Made by a program: the position numbers and the translations under genes
In this document: positions 34,317 to 43,387 of the stretch, one piece after another
How positions within the stretch are numbered: the first letter of the stretch is position 1
Layout: each line of letters starts with the position of its first letter
The notes under the pieces: generated by a model
Told to the model about the DNA's origin: nothing
The model's input: only the letters and a program-made list of their open reading frames with translations
Database searches by the model: none
Assembly (NCBI GenBank): GCA_965243755.1
Contig: CBDEVW010000003.1
Span: forward strand, 1,240,001 to 1,304,000
Direction of reading: 5' to 3'
From: JANSWY01 sp965243755
GTDB taxonomy: Bacteria; Bacteroidota; Bacteroidia; Cytophagales; Cyclobacteriaceae
Length of the DNA stretch: 64,000 nucleotides

Positions 34317-37160
34317 TCATCGTTTCAGAAGGATTCTGGTATGGACGGTGATCTTATCAGCATGTAGCTTGATGAGGTAAATCCCCGATTCCAGGTCCCT
34401 GGGAGCGGTCCATTGAATTTGTTGCCGTGTTGAACCTGGGCAGGCAATTTTTAACTCATCCACCTGCTTACCTGAAATGTCATGAATGGTCAGCTTTGCA
34501 GAATCTGATTGGGAACTGTTGAACTCAATGATTGCTTTTGCACTGATTGGGTTTGGGAAAACAGTTAGGTCGTAGGGGTTATGATCATTCACATCTACAG
34601 AAAGTACTTCTCCGAAAGTAGCGATCACCGAAAAGTCCTGTGTCATGGTAATTTCAATCTGATCTTCTGATCCTGTGATATCCCCGCTCCATCCTGCAAA
34701 TGCCAATTCGCCATCCGGTATAGCAGTCAAGGTAACCACAGCACCTTCTTCATATCGATCAGCTTCCGGTGTTACTTCAATTGTTCCCTCTCCAACGACC
34801 GATGTGGTCAGTGTGTAAGTGGATGCTGCTACAAAGTTGGCTGTTACATTTTTTTCAGCATCCATGGTAATGCTCATCGGATTTTGCCTGCCTGACAAAT
34901 CTCCACTCCAGCCATCGAACAGATAACCGGTTGCAGGGGTAGCAAATAGGCTCACCACAGTATTTTCATCATACGATTCGCCATCAGGGTTTCTGGACAC
35001 GGTTCCTTCTCCGGCAATGGTAACATTCAACGCGTAAGAGACACCTACAGCAATATCAATTCCCAGCGAGGTGGCAGTCGCGCCATCATCATCGGTGGCC
35101 GTTGCGGAGATGGTATAATCACCTAATTGCACGTTTTCCCAGGTGATCTCATAGGGTGCCGTGTTGTCTTCTCCCAGTTTTTGGTTGCCCTGATAAAACT
35201 CCACTTTTGTGATTGTTCCATCGGTATCAAATGCCTCCGCAGCTATCACTATGTCTCCTCCGGATTCAAAACCAGCGTTATTTTCAGGAGAGGTGATGGT
35301 TACCATTGGGTGATGATTTACGGCAGTGCCATCTCCCTCATAGAGCTCATCAAAATGAGCCGTTGCTTCTCCATCATCCTGAAGGTAAACTCCGGCTTTC
35401 CAATAGCTTGGGAAATCCCAGAATGAAACATCTTCATTCAACATTTCTTCACCATCTATGGCAATGACCATATTTCCATCCACTAACAGCACATCAAAAC
35501 TGAAGTAACCATCAGGATCTGGTCCCAGGTCATACTGAGCGGTATTATCACCTGTTGCATCTGTTTTGATAGCAGCCCAGAGGTGATTGCTGGGCTCCCG
35601 CGTGAGGTGTTTGTAAATTCTTAATAGAGGCTTGTTTGGTCCTGCACCAGCATTGGCATCATCATGAATCTGAACCACAGTTACCTGATCGCAGGTCTGT
35701 TCCACAATATTTATTTTACCATGTAAGGAACGATTGCCTTCGCTCAAAATCCAGTTGGTTTCATTTCTTAATTCAGTACGCATGCTTGCACCGGATTGAT
35801 TGAATGCAATTTTATCGCCATCCGCCACATAAAAGAATTCCGAGGTGTACCCATTCATAATTTCAGATGGCGTTGCGGCGGTGGAGCTCGTTGGTGCCTG
35901 CAGCTTGCATTCGGCTAAAAATTCCTGAAACCTGGGAATGTCGTATGGTGCTTCATACCTGGTGGGTTGAGCATTCACCTCGATTTTAACAACTGCAGAA
36001 GTATTTGCGGCTCCAGCATTATCAGTGGCAACCGCAGTGAGATCATAATTTCCTGCGGCCACATTCTCCCAGTTAAATGAAAACGGTTCGGTATTGTCTT
36101 CACCCAGCTTAGTACCTCCCTGGTAAAACTCAACTTTGCTTACTGTTCCATCACTATCAGAAGCGGTTGCTTCTATCAAAATATCTTGCCTTTCAATGAA
36201 TGACTGGTTGTTTGCTGGAGCGGTAATTTGTATGGACGGTTCGTTATTAGCAACTCCGTGGGTAACATTAAGTTCGAAAAATGAAACCTGGGCATAGTCC
36301 CCTTCATCACCCGAGTTATTCTGATTGTAATTCCCGGCTTTGAAGTACATCCAATCATCGGCAAAACCGCTATCGGTCATGTCAATTTCCTGCACAACAT
36401 CCGCTTTTCCTTCCCTCATAATGGTTACGGTGAGGGTATTGAAGACTACTTCAATCTTGTAGCTAAACTTTTCACCGAGTGCTATTCCATCTTCAGGATC
36501 TGAGGCACTGCTGCTTCTGCTACCGATCATTTCATACCATTGCTCTGAAGAAGTGGTGGGCTCATGGGCTACATAGATTGAACCCCTGGTGTTTCCAGGC
36601 AGTTTCCTGTAATAAAGTCGGCAGGGTTCATCATCAGAGGCGTGGATTTGCCCTATGATCACACGACCTACTTTGCTGGATTCCCCGGTAGTAGAAACAT
36701 GATCAACAGCCACAGTTGCAGTCATCGTTCCGTCAACTCCACCAGAAGCCTGTTGGTTCTCTACGGTGGAAGAAGAAAAAACCCAATTATTTAAACCAAT
36801 TCCCTTAGTACTGATGCTAGTATTACCAGCACGCAGCATTTCTCGTAATTCACTCCTTGGATAAGTACTTCCACCAGTTTGACCATTATTGGGACAGACA
36901 AAAACCATTGCACCAGTTTCAGGGTCGGTATAAAATTCATTTTCACTCTCAAACCCATTAGAAAGTTCATTTTCCAGAATCTCTGTCTGATCCGGAAGCG
37001 TTATTTTCCAGTGCGTAAGATCGAAATTCCCACTGGGAGGCAAATCAGGATTTTGTCCTGAGCTACTTGAAATGACAGATGCGATCAAAAATCCAGTCAG
37101 GAGAGTCCTGAAGAAGTTAAATCTGATTGTATATGAAGTAAAACAAATCAATTGGTTCAT
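34317..37160 (-). CDS. T9SS-exported alginate lyase with two PL7-like catalytic domains
   Basis: A 947-residue modular protein. An N-terminal signal (1-35) is followed by a PL7 domain (about 43-302) with RSELR (102-106), QIH (171-173) and YFKAGNYNQ (272-280). Then come an Ig-like module (308-395), a second, more divergent PL7-like domain (about 405-608) with RTELR (461-465), QIH (497-499) and YWKAGVY (586-592), a second Ig-like module (618-705), two GxGTV...GWSGD repeats of the InlB-B type (709-776, 782-849), and a type A T9SS sorting domain (about 863-947, starting LTVFPNP). It should be a cell-surface or secreted endolyase acting on alginate. It is the fourth lyase gene in a row. Confidence 0.9.
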   Translation of the reverse strand: MNQLICFTSYTIRFNFFRTLLTGFLIASVISSSSGQNPDLPPSGNFDLTHWKITLPDQTEILENELSNGFESENEFYTDPETGAMVFVCPNNGQTGGSTYPRSELREMLRAGNTSISTKGIGLNNWVFSSSTVENQQASGGVDGTMTATVAVDHVSTTGESSKVGRVIIGQIHASDDEPCRLYYRKLPGNTRGSIYVAHEPTTSSEQWYEMIGSRSSSASDPEDGIALGEKFSYKIEVVFNTLTVTIMREGKADVVQEIDMTDSGFADDWMYFKAGNYNQNNSGDEGDYAQVSFFELNVTHGVANNEPSIQITAPANNQSFIERQDILIEATASDSDGTVSKVEFYQGGTKLGEDNTEPFSFNWENVAAGNYDLTAVATDNAGAANTSAVVKIEVNAQPTRYEAPYDIPRFQEFLAECKLQAPTSSTAATPSEIMNGYTSEFFYVADGDKIAFNQSGASMRTELRNETNWILSEGNRSLHGKINIVEQTCDQVTVVQIHDDANAGAGPNKPLLRIYKHLTREPSNHLWAAIKTDATGDNTAQYDLGPDPDGYFSFDVLLVDGNMVIAIDGEEMLNEDVSFWDFPSYWKAGVYLQDDGEATAHFDELYEGDGTAVNHHPMVTITSPENNAGFESGGDIVIAAEAFDTDGTITKVEFYQGNQKLGEDNTAPYEITWENVQLGDYTISATATDDDGATATSLGIDIAVGVSYALNVTIAGEGTVSRNPDGESYDENTVVSLFATPATGYLFDGWSGDLSGRQNPMSITMDAEKNVTANFVAASTYTLTTSVVGEGTIEVTPEADRYEEGAVVTLTAIPDGELAFAGWSGDITGSEDQIEITMTQDFSVIATFGEVLSVDVNDHNPYDLTVFPNPISAKAIIEFNSSQSDSAKLTIHDISGKQVDELKIACPGSTRQQIQWTAPRDLESGIYLIKLHADKITVHTRILLKR

Positions 37161-37191
37161 GTTAGTATCCTGAGATAGATTTAAAAATGTT

Positions 37192-39516
37192 TTAGTACAT
37201 CAACTTCAATGGGAGATTTTGCTCTACAATTAGCTTTCCCGAATTACTGATGACATTCTCACTGTGGGAGTTGTTCTTGGCTCCCCACAACCTGGCAATT
37301 AACTTCACTGCATTGTTTTTGAAATTATTGCCAGCAATATTCACATTGATGATACCGTATGTGTTGATTAAAATGCCACACTTTTCCTGTGCACCACAGT
37401 TCTGGAAAGTGCACCCCTCAACTACCAGGTTCCCTCCGACCGTTGACTCGTCGTATCCTCCGCGGTAGTAGTTAATGACATTCTTTTTCACCTTTTCAAA
37501 CTTGGTATTAAGGACCAAAAGGTTTTCAGCATTGTAATCACCCTTATCATCGTTTTCTGCTGCCAGTTCGATTCCATTGTTGCAATCCCGGATCGTCGAA
37601 TTCCTGAATTGGATGTACTCCGAAAAAGAGTATTTGTACGCCTTCAATACATAGTCGAAATTTGTGATTTCAGCATCAACTACTTCCAGGTTGTATAAAC
37701 TTGACATATTCTTTTTAAGCGTGGCAAATGCGTAATTCGTCTGATTGCCGGTCAACCGGATTCCTTTGAGTGTCAACTTGCCTTTTGGGTTCATTTCAAA
37801 TGCCGGAACTCCTGCAGGGCCGGTGAACGAAATGGTGGAAGGATTTGCAGTATCTTCTGACTTTATGGTAAGTGTTTTATCCACCTTTACTGATGAATTC
37901 AAGTCATAGGCCCCTGGCTTTAACGAGATAATATCTCCTGGTTTAGCTGTTGCGAATGCGTTGTTGAGTTCGTCAGAAGTGCCTACTGAATGAGTGGTAG
38001 AGTTAGGCTCTTTAGGAGTAGCGTCAAACCAATCCGGTCCATATTTGGAGTTGTCCAGCAGGTCCGGCTTTTGTGCCGGGTTAGCTGTTACTGCACCAAT
38101 TGTATTTTTCTTCGCTCTTGAATTTCCAAACAGGTCACTCACAATCTGATCGAATTCAAAACCCTCAAAGACTTCAAATGCTGAAAGGTCTTCTGAAGGC
38201 ACCCATATGTATGATGATAATTCCGTCATTGCAAGATCCTTCTCTTTCAATCCTTTTACACTCCTGAAATCAACACCCTGATTATCGATTAAGTTATTTT
38301 TGAATTGAATACCATCTATAGAATCATAACGAACAATGGGCATATCATCCCCCTTTGAGTTATAGATGATATTATTTGCCACAATGGTACGAATCGGTGT
38401 TTCTGACCTGATCTCTGAAGCCGGTAACACATCTTTTTGATCGATATTGGAACCTACACCAAACTGCCATGGCGACTTACAATCAACCCATGTATTGTAG
38501 GCCACCACTACATCAGTTACCTGAATGTACCGGTTAATGGCAGGTCTCTTAATCCCATTCATTATGGATAATGGCCCTCTGAATATCTCTCCCCGCAGGT
38601 TGTAGAAGTAGTTGTTTGTCACCCAGTGCCCTGTACCAATTAACCTTACACCTCCAACATGCGGTGAGTTTTCATCCCCTATAAAATAATTACCATCGAT
38701 CGTGCAGTAATTTCCATGTCTGGTCACCAGGGAGCCTTCACTTTTATAGAATACATTGTTGCGAAACTCATTGAAATTGGATTTGCTCGAGATCACCTCC
38801 ACTTCACCATTGCATCGATCAAACAGGTTATCAAAAACCTGTGTATGACTGGGTACCATCGATGTATTGCTGGTACCCATCTGAATAGTCTCTGCACTTG
38901 GCCCTCCTTTCGGTGGTCTTGGTCCGAAGTGGTTATTGTTTATTTTGTGGTAATTCTTAATGCTTTCATTCCCGGCCAGGTTAAGGCGGATAGTTGGTCC
39001 ACGGTTAGACTTTCCTGCCAGGTAGCAATGATCCAGCTGATTGTACCTCCCTTTGAATAGCACCCAGAAATCCTGCATGTTTCTTTGCGCCTTGTTGAAG
39101 TCTTCAATCACAGTATTTGTTACTCTGCAATGATTGGCCAACTGATCGCTATCGATTGAGAATTGAATTACTGCATCGGAGGGAGAAGCGCCATCTTTGA
39201 AATACAAGCCGTCGACTACCAGGTATTCACCTCCCAATTTCAGGTCAGATTTTCCGGTAATGATGACTTCACCAGGTTTTTCTGCACGAAGAACGATTGG
39301 GTTCCCATCAACTCCTTTTCCGATGAATTTGATTTGCACGTCATTCCATTGGCCGTTTTTCATCACAATTTCAGTTCCCGGAGTGGCATTGGAAATTGCT
39401 TCTTTTAGTTCATCGACATTTGACACCAGGGTTTCAGATTTACTACTACCTGGTTGACAGCCCGATGTGATTGCTAATGCAGCAATGATCAGGTATAGGT
39501 TTTTTAATATTCTCAT
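37192..39516 (-). CDS. PL6 family alginate lyase, lipoprotein
   Basis: A 774-residue product from ATG 39516, which places the lipobox cysteine at residue 20 (AITSGC); an ATG 6 codons upstream is less typical. The N-terminal parallel beta-helix (about 30-450) is PL6/chondroitinase-B-like. The catalytic pair is K245 in VISSKSNFNEFRNN and R266 in VTRHGN, 21 residues apart as in known alginate-cleaving PL6 enzymes. A second beta-helix domain follows (about 500-774). It depolymerises alginate, probably at the outer membrane or in the periplasm. It lies between PL7 genes in the alginate locus. Confidence 0.92.
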   Translation of the reverse strand: MRILKNLYLIIAALAITSGCQPGSSKSETLVSNVDELKEAISNATPGTEIVMKNGQWNDVQIKFIGKGVDGNPIVLRAEKPGEVIITGKSDLKLGGEYLVVDGLYFKDGASPSDAVIQFSIDSDQLANHCRVTNTVIEDFNKAQRNMQDFWVLFKGRYNQLDHCYLAGKSNRGPTIRLNLAGNESIKNYHKINNNHFGPRPPKGGPSAETIQMGTSNTSMVPSHTQVFDNLFDRCNGEVEVISSKSNFNEFRNNVFYKSEGSLVTRHGNYCTIDGNYFIGDENSPHVGGVRLIGTGHWVTNNYFYNLRGEIFRGPLSIMNGIKRPAINRYIQVTDVVVAYNTWVDCKSPWQFGVGSNIDQKDVLPASEIRSETPIRTIVANNIIYNSKGDDMPIVRYDSIDGIQFKNNLIDNQGVDFRSVKGLKEKDLAMTELSSYIWVPSEDLSAFEVFEGFEFDQIVSDLFGNSRAKKNTIGAVTANPAQKPDLLDNSKYGPDWFDATPKEPNSTTHSVGTSDELNNAFATAKPGDIISLKPGAYDLNSSVKVDKTLTIKSEDTANPSTISFTGPAGVPAFEMNPKGKLTLKGIRLTGNQTNYAFATLKKNMSSLYNLEVVDAEITNFDYVLKAYKYSFSEYIQFRNSTIRDCNNGIELAAENDDKGDYNAENLLVLNTKFEKVKKNVINYYRGGYDESTVGGNLVVEGCTFQNCGAQEKCGILINTYGIINVNIAGNNFKNNAVKLIARLWGAKNNSHSENVISNSGKLIVEQNLPLKLMY

Positions 39517-39546
39517 GTATTCAATGCTCAACATATATTCCTGTAA

Positions 39547-40569
39547 TTATTGGGACGGAGGTTCCCCTGGTCCTAAATACGATTCACTAAACCAAACTTC
39601 GGCATAACATCCATTGGCGTATTGTTTTTCAAGGTCACCATTGTGAGTCACCTCATCAGCATTGTCAACCATATTTTTACCATTGGTCTGGTTATAAGCT
39701 CCTTGTTTAAAAAACTGATCTTCTCCGGCGTATGCCACTGGTTTCTCCGTTCCGATACGCCTGGATCTCTTTCTATTTAGTATCTGCGGAGGAATATCTT
39801 CTGTGTTCAGATATTCCGTTTCTACCAGATTTTTGGTGAATGTTTTGGTTTCATGACCTTCACTCGTAAAGGTGAGATACATGATCCCCTTGTACACATT
39901 CACTTCATAACTAAAAACCTCACCCAGTTCGATACCATCCTTAGGTTCTTCGGGAAAATCATCAATCGCATCACCTGTTACGGACATATCATATCCCCAG
40001 ACTGGTGTGGAGAAATCCCATCTTCCATCATTTTCACCTTCCGTATTAATTTCGTAATTCCAGAAGACAGATCCTTTGGTGTGGCCCGGAAATTTCTTGT
40101 AAAAAATCTTTAACGGTTCATTTTCATGCCCCTCATCGCTGTGAATTTGCCCCACAACCACCGAGTATGAGGAAGCAACCCGTGCATCTCCTTTTGTAGA
40201 AACATGCATTACCTTGAGTGTACCACGCAGCTTACCACCTTCCATGGGCTTCCATCTTCTTTTCTCTCCCAGCTCGGACCTTGTATTGTGAGAATTGGGA
40301 GAAGTGATTCCACCATTGGGTGCTTTGTAAACTACCCAATCGATTCCGTCATTCACATCATAGAAATAGTCCTTGTGTTCGAAGTTGATCAGATTGCCGG
40401 AAGATTCGCCATTCCCTAAAAGTATTTTCCATTCCCCAAGATTGGAGATCACATCACTGGGATATTTTGGTTGCTTTTCCTCTTTCTCTCCATTTTGTTT
40501 GTTGGAGCTACATGCAATCAGGAGCACCATCCCATTCAAAATCAAAAACTGTAATAATTTAATTTTCAT
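39547..40569 (-). CDS. PL7 family alginate lyase, lipoprotein (copy 2)
   Basis: A 340-residue product from ATG 40569, with lipobox cysteine at residue 20 (LLIAC). The PL7 signatures are NTRSELGEK, VVGQIHSDEGHENEP and FFKQGAYNQTNGK. The jelly-roll fold cleaves alginate by beta-elimination using the conserved R, Q/H and Y of these three motifs. It is highly similar to the preceding gene (40574) over the whole length, including GHTKGSVFW and ETKTFTKNL, so the two are a tandem duplication. It starts 4 bp after that gene. Confidence 0.93.
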   Translation of the reverse strand: MKIKLLQFLILNGMVLLIACSSNKQNGEKEEKQPKYPSDVISNLGEWKILLGNGESSGNLINFEHKDYFYDVNDGIDWVVYKAPNGGITSPNSHNTRSELGEKRRWKPMEGGKLRGTLKVMHVSTKGDARVASSYSVVVGQIHSDEGHENEPLKIFYKKFPGHTKGSVFWNYEINTEGENDGRWDFSTPVWGYDMSVTGDAIDDFPEEPKDGIELGEVFSYEVNVYKGIMYLTFTSEGHETKTFTKNLVETEYLNTEDIPPQILNRKRSRRIGTEKPVAYAGEDQFFKQGAYNQTNGKNMVDNADEVTHNGDLEKQYANGCYAEVWFSESYLGPGEPPSQ

Positions 40570-40573
40570 TCTT

Positions 40574-41656
40574 TTACCTATCATTTTTGACAAAATATCC
40601 TTCATTAGATACTGCACCGCTGCTCACCAGTATTTCGGCCTGTTTGAACCAAACCTCTGCGTAATTTCCAGTCTCATATTGCTTCTTAATGTCCCCATCA
40701 AATGTGTCGGCACCAGAGCACCACAGCCTGTTTACCTCAGGTGATTTACCATTTGTTTGGTTGTACGCTCCCAATTTGAAAAACAGTCCTTCTTGCGCAT
40801 AGGCATTTTCTCTCTCCACACCATCCTGACCAATGGGAAAGAATAGCGTTTGCATTTGCAATGGAATGTCCTCCCTGGTTTTGTATTCAGATTGGATCAG
40901 GTTTTTTGTGAAGGTTTTGGTTTCATGCCCCTTGCTCTCAAATTTCAGGTACATGATCCCATTTTTCACTTCGATCTCATAGCTAAATTCTTCACCCAGT
41001 GCAATTCCGTCAGTGGGCTCATCAGGATAAGTGTTTTCGGCTGTACCTGCCACTGAAAAATCGTGACCCCAAACGGCTGTGGAGAAATCCCATCTTCCTG
41101 CATTATCATCCCCTTTTGTATTGATTTCATAATGCCAGAAAACCGATCCTTTGGTATGTCCCGGATATTTGCGGTAGAATATTTTAAGCGGCTCATTCTC
41201 ATGACCATCCGCACTATGGATCTGACCAACAACAACTGAATGGGTAGCGGAAACCCGGGCATCTCCCGTAGCTGATACATTCATCACCTTACAGGTAGCA
41301 CTTAATTTTGCGTGCGATGTGGGATACCACTTTTTTAATTGTGCCAACTCCGTTCTGGTGTTGTTTGAAGTGCCATGTGTATTGCCAGCATTTGGTGTTT
41401 TAAAAACCACCCAACTGCCATCAGCATCACTTGTGGTATAAAAGAAATCTTTGTGCTGATAGTCAATCGCCTGACCTGCATTTGTACCGTCCCCCAAAAT
41501 CAAATTCCAATGATCAAAAAATGGAATTACTTCACTTGGGTAGCGTGCTTTTGAAACTTCTGCATTCTTTCGGGAAGCGTCTGAACAACTTAGTATGAGG
41601 CCGACCAGACACACAGGTGCCATAAATTTCAACCACTTTATATTTAATTTTGGCAT
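40574..41656 (-). CDS. PL7 family alginate lyase, lipoprotein (copy 1)
   Basis: A 360-residue lipoprotein with Cys24 in ILSC. Motifs are NNTRTELAQL (R101), VVGQIHSADGHENEP (Q145, H147) and FFKLGAYNQTNGK. It acts as an alginate lyase, probably in the periplasm or on the outer membrane. It is a paralogue of its neighbour at 39547, but differs in the N-terminal substrate loop (SSD versus NDG region) and carries an extra C-terminal tail (SGAVSNEGYFVKNDR). Its start is 162 bp downstream of the SDR gene, a gap that contains a 14-bp perfect palindrome (41751-41764) and may hold a promoter. Confidence 0.93.
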   Translation of the reverse strand: MPKLNIKWLKFMAPVCLVGLILSCSDASRKNAEVSKARYPSEVIPFFDHWNLILGDGTNAGQAIDYQHKDFFYTTSDADGSWVVFKTPNAGNTHGTSNNTRTELAQLKKWYPTSHAKLSATCKVMNVSATGDARVSATHSVVVGQIHSADGHENEPLKIFYRKYPGHTKGSVFWHYEINTKGDDNAGRWDFSTAVWGHDFSVAGTAENTYPDEPTDGIALGEEFSYEIEVKNGIMYLKFESKGHETKTFTKNLIQSEYKTREDIPLQMQTLFFPIGQDGVERENAYAQEGLFFKLGAYNQTNGKSPEVNRLWCSGADTFDGDIKKQYETGNYAEVWFKQAEILVSSGAVSNEGYFVKNDR

Positions 41657-41818
41657 TACTTTTTTGATAGTTCAAATTATTGAATAAAATGCCGGATGTC
41701 ATTTTCAACTGCATCGGGAAGAGTACAAGAACCATTCTCGTGAACACTAGTTCTTCTAGAAGAAAGACAAGCCTCACTCAAATGGCTCCCGGATAGCTTC
41801 GCTCCCAAAATGTTTTGA

Positions 41819-42571
41819 TCAGGAAAATGCCAATCCACCATTAATATCTACACAGTTCCCAGTCATAAATGAAGACTCATCACTGGCCAGGTAGGCAATC
41901 AGGTCGGCAACTTCGGTTGCTTCTCCTTCTCTGCGGAGTGGCGTATTTCCGGCTACATTCATTCTAACTTCATCTCTGGTAAAGTCATCATGAAATTTAG
42001 TGGCAATCATACCAGGGCAAACCGCATTTATTCTTATCCCTTTAGGACCAATTTCTTTGGCCCAGTTGCGGGTAAGGGTCATTACTGCTCCTTTCGATGA
42101 GGCATACATCGCTGATCCGGGACCTCCTCCATCTCGTCCTGCCTGCGAAGCGACATTGATGATTGAAGATCCCTTTACCAACAGTGGAAGAAAGGCTTTG
42201 GTAACGAACACAGTTCCTTTGAAATTCACATTCATCACCAGGTCATAGAAGGCTTCATCGATCTCTTCAATAGTTTTACGGGCAAACAGACCACCAGCAT
42301 TATTTACCAAAACATCCACCCTCTCTCCAAACGCTTCTTTTGTTTTGGCCACAATGTGATCAATGTCAACCTGCTTTGTCACATCGCCTTTCACCGTGAT
42401 GGCCTCTCCCCCTATTGCTTTGATCGCTGCAAGCGTTTCCTTGCAATCCTGCTCACTATTAAAGTAGTTTACAACAACCCGAGCCCCTTCTTTTGCCAAT
42501 TTGATACTGATCGCCCGACCAATATCACGTGCACCACCTGTAACTACCGCAACCTTTCCTTTTAACCTCAT
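41819..42571 (-). CDS. SDR-family reductase, candidate DEH reductase
   Basis: A 250-residue classical SDR with cofactor loop TGGARDIG (11-18), NNAGG (90-94), and catalytic S142, Y156 and K160 (YASSK). In alginate catabolism an SDR converts 4-deoxy-L-erythro-5-hexoseulose uronate (DEH) to 2-keto-3-deoxygluconate. The position next to the MFS transporter and lyases points to this role, shared or split with the SDR gene at 42595. The specificity cannot be assigned between the two copies. Confidence 0.85.
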   Translation of the reverse strand: MRLKGKVAVVTGGARDIGRAISIKLAKEGARVVVNYFNSEQDCKETLAAIKAIGGEAITVKGDVTKQVDIDHIVAKTKEAFGERVDVLVNNAGGLFARKTIEEIDEAFYDLVMNVNFKGTVFVTKAFLPLLVKGSSIINVASQAGRDGGGPGSAMYASSKGAVMTLTRNWAKEIGPKGIRINAVCPGMIATKFHDDFTRDEVRMNVAGNTPLRREGEATEVADLIAYLASDESSFMTGNCVDINGGLAFS

Positions 42572-42594
42572 CTTAATTAATGTCTAATGTTTAT

Positions 42595-43353
42595 CTAAAT
42601 ACCCAATGCCTGACCACCACCTATCTGAATAGTTTCAGCAGTAATGAAAGAAGCATCTTTGCTGGCCAAAAAAGACACCACCGAAGCTACTTCCTGTGGT
42701 TCACCCAATCTGCCCAATAGAATATTGTTTTTCCACGAAGCAAATACTTCTGGTTTCGTTGATTTGATCTGCGCGTGAAACGGCGTATCAATTGTGCCGG
42801 GAGAAACAGCATTAACTCTGATACCATATTCTGCCAAATCCTTTGCCAGCGCCCTGGTGATGGCATGAACTCCAGCTTTTGAAGTCCCATAAATACCTGC
42901 TCCGGGACCTCCCGCATTCCATCCTGCATTGGAGGTGTAGTTTATGATTGAAGCGTAATCACTCTTTTTAAGACAAGGTATCGCCGCTCTGGAAGCAAAG
43001 AAGACTGAATCAAGGTTTAATGCCATTACTCTTCTGTAAAAGTCTGTGGTCATTTCTTCAAATCTGGATCGGCCACCTAACCCCCCGGCATTGTTTACCA
43101 GCACATCAATCTTACCATATTTCTGTCCTATGGCATTGATGTTTGAGGTAACTGCCTCTTCATCGGTGACGTCAAACCCGTAATATTCCGCAGTGATACC
43201 CTCTTCTGCTAACTCAGCTACCCGCTTAGCTCCTTCATCATCCTCGATTCCGTTCAATGCTACCGTGTAACCGTCCCGACCCAGTCTTTTAGCAACTTCG
43301 AACCCGATTCCACCAGTTGCTCCAGTTACGATTGCAATTTTATTTTCTGACAT
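42595..43353 (-). CDS. SDR-family reductase, candidate DEH reductase
   Basis: A 252-residue classical SDR with TGATGGIG (10-17), NNAGG (87-91), S141 and YGTSK (Y155, K159). It is not a close copy of its neighbour at 41819; the two share only the SDR framework. It is the first of the two behind the MFS gene (34 bp gap). One of the pair should reduce DEH with NAD(P)H; the other may handle a related uronate, or use the other cofactor. Confidence 0.85.
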   Translation of the reverse strand: MSENKIAIVTGATGGIGFEVAKRLGRDGYTVALNGIEDDEGAKRVAELAEEGITAEYYGFDVTDEEAVTSNINAIGQKYGKIDVLVNNAGGLGGRSRFEEMTTDFYRRVMALNLDSVFFASRAAIPCLKKSDYASIINYTSNAGWNAGGPGAGIYGTSKAGVHAITRALAKDLAEYGIRVNAVSPGTIDTPFHAQIKSTKPEVFASWKNNILLGRLGEPQEVASVVSFLASKDASFITAETIQIGGGQALGI

Positions 43354-43387
43354 TTCTTTCTACTTTAAATAATTGATAATTAAATGT

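Noticed and set aside
41751..41764. Perfect 14-bp palindrome TTCTTCTAGAAGAA
   Set aside because: Short, close to simple sequence, found once; could be chance, so not called as an operator.
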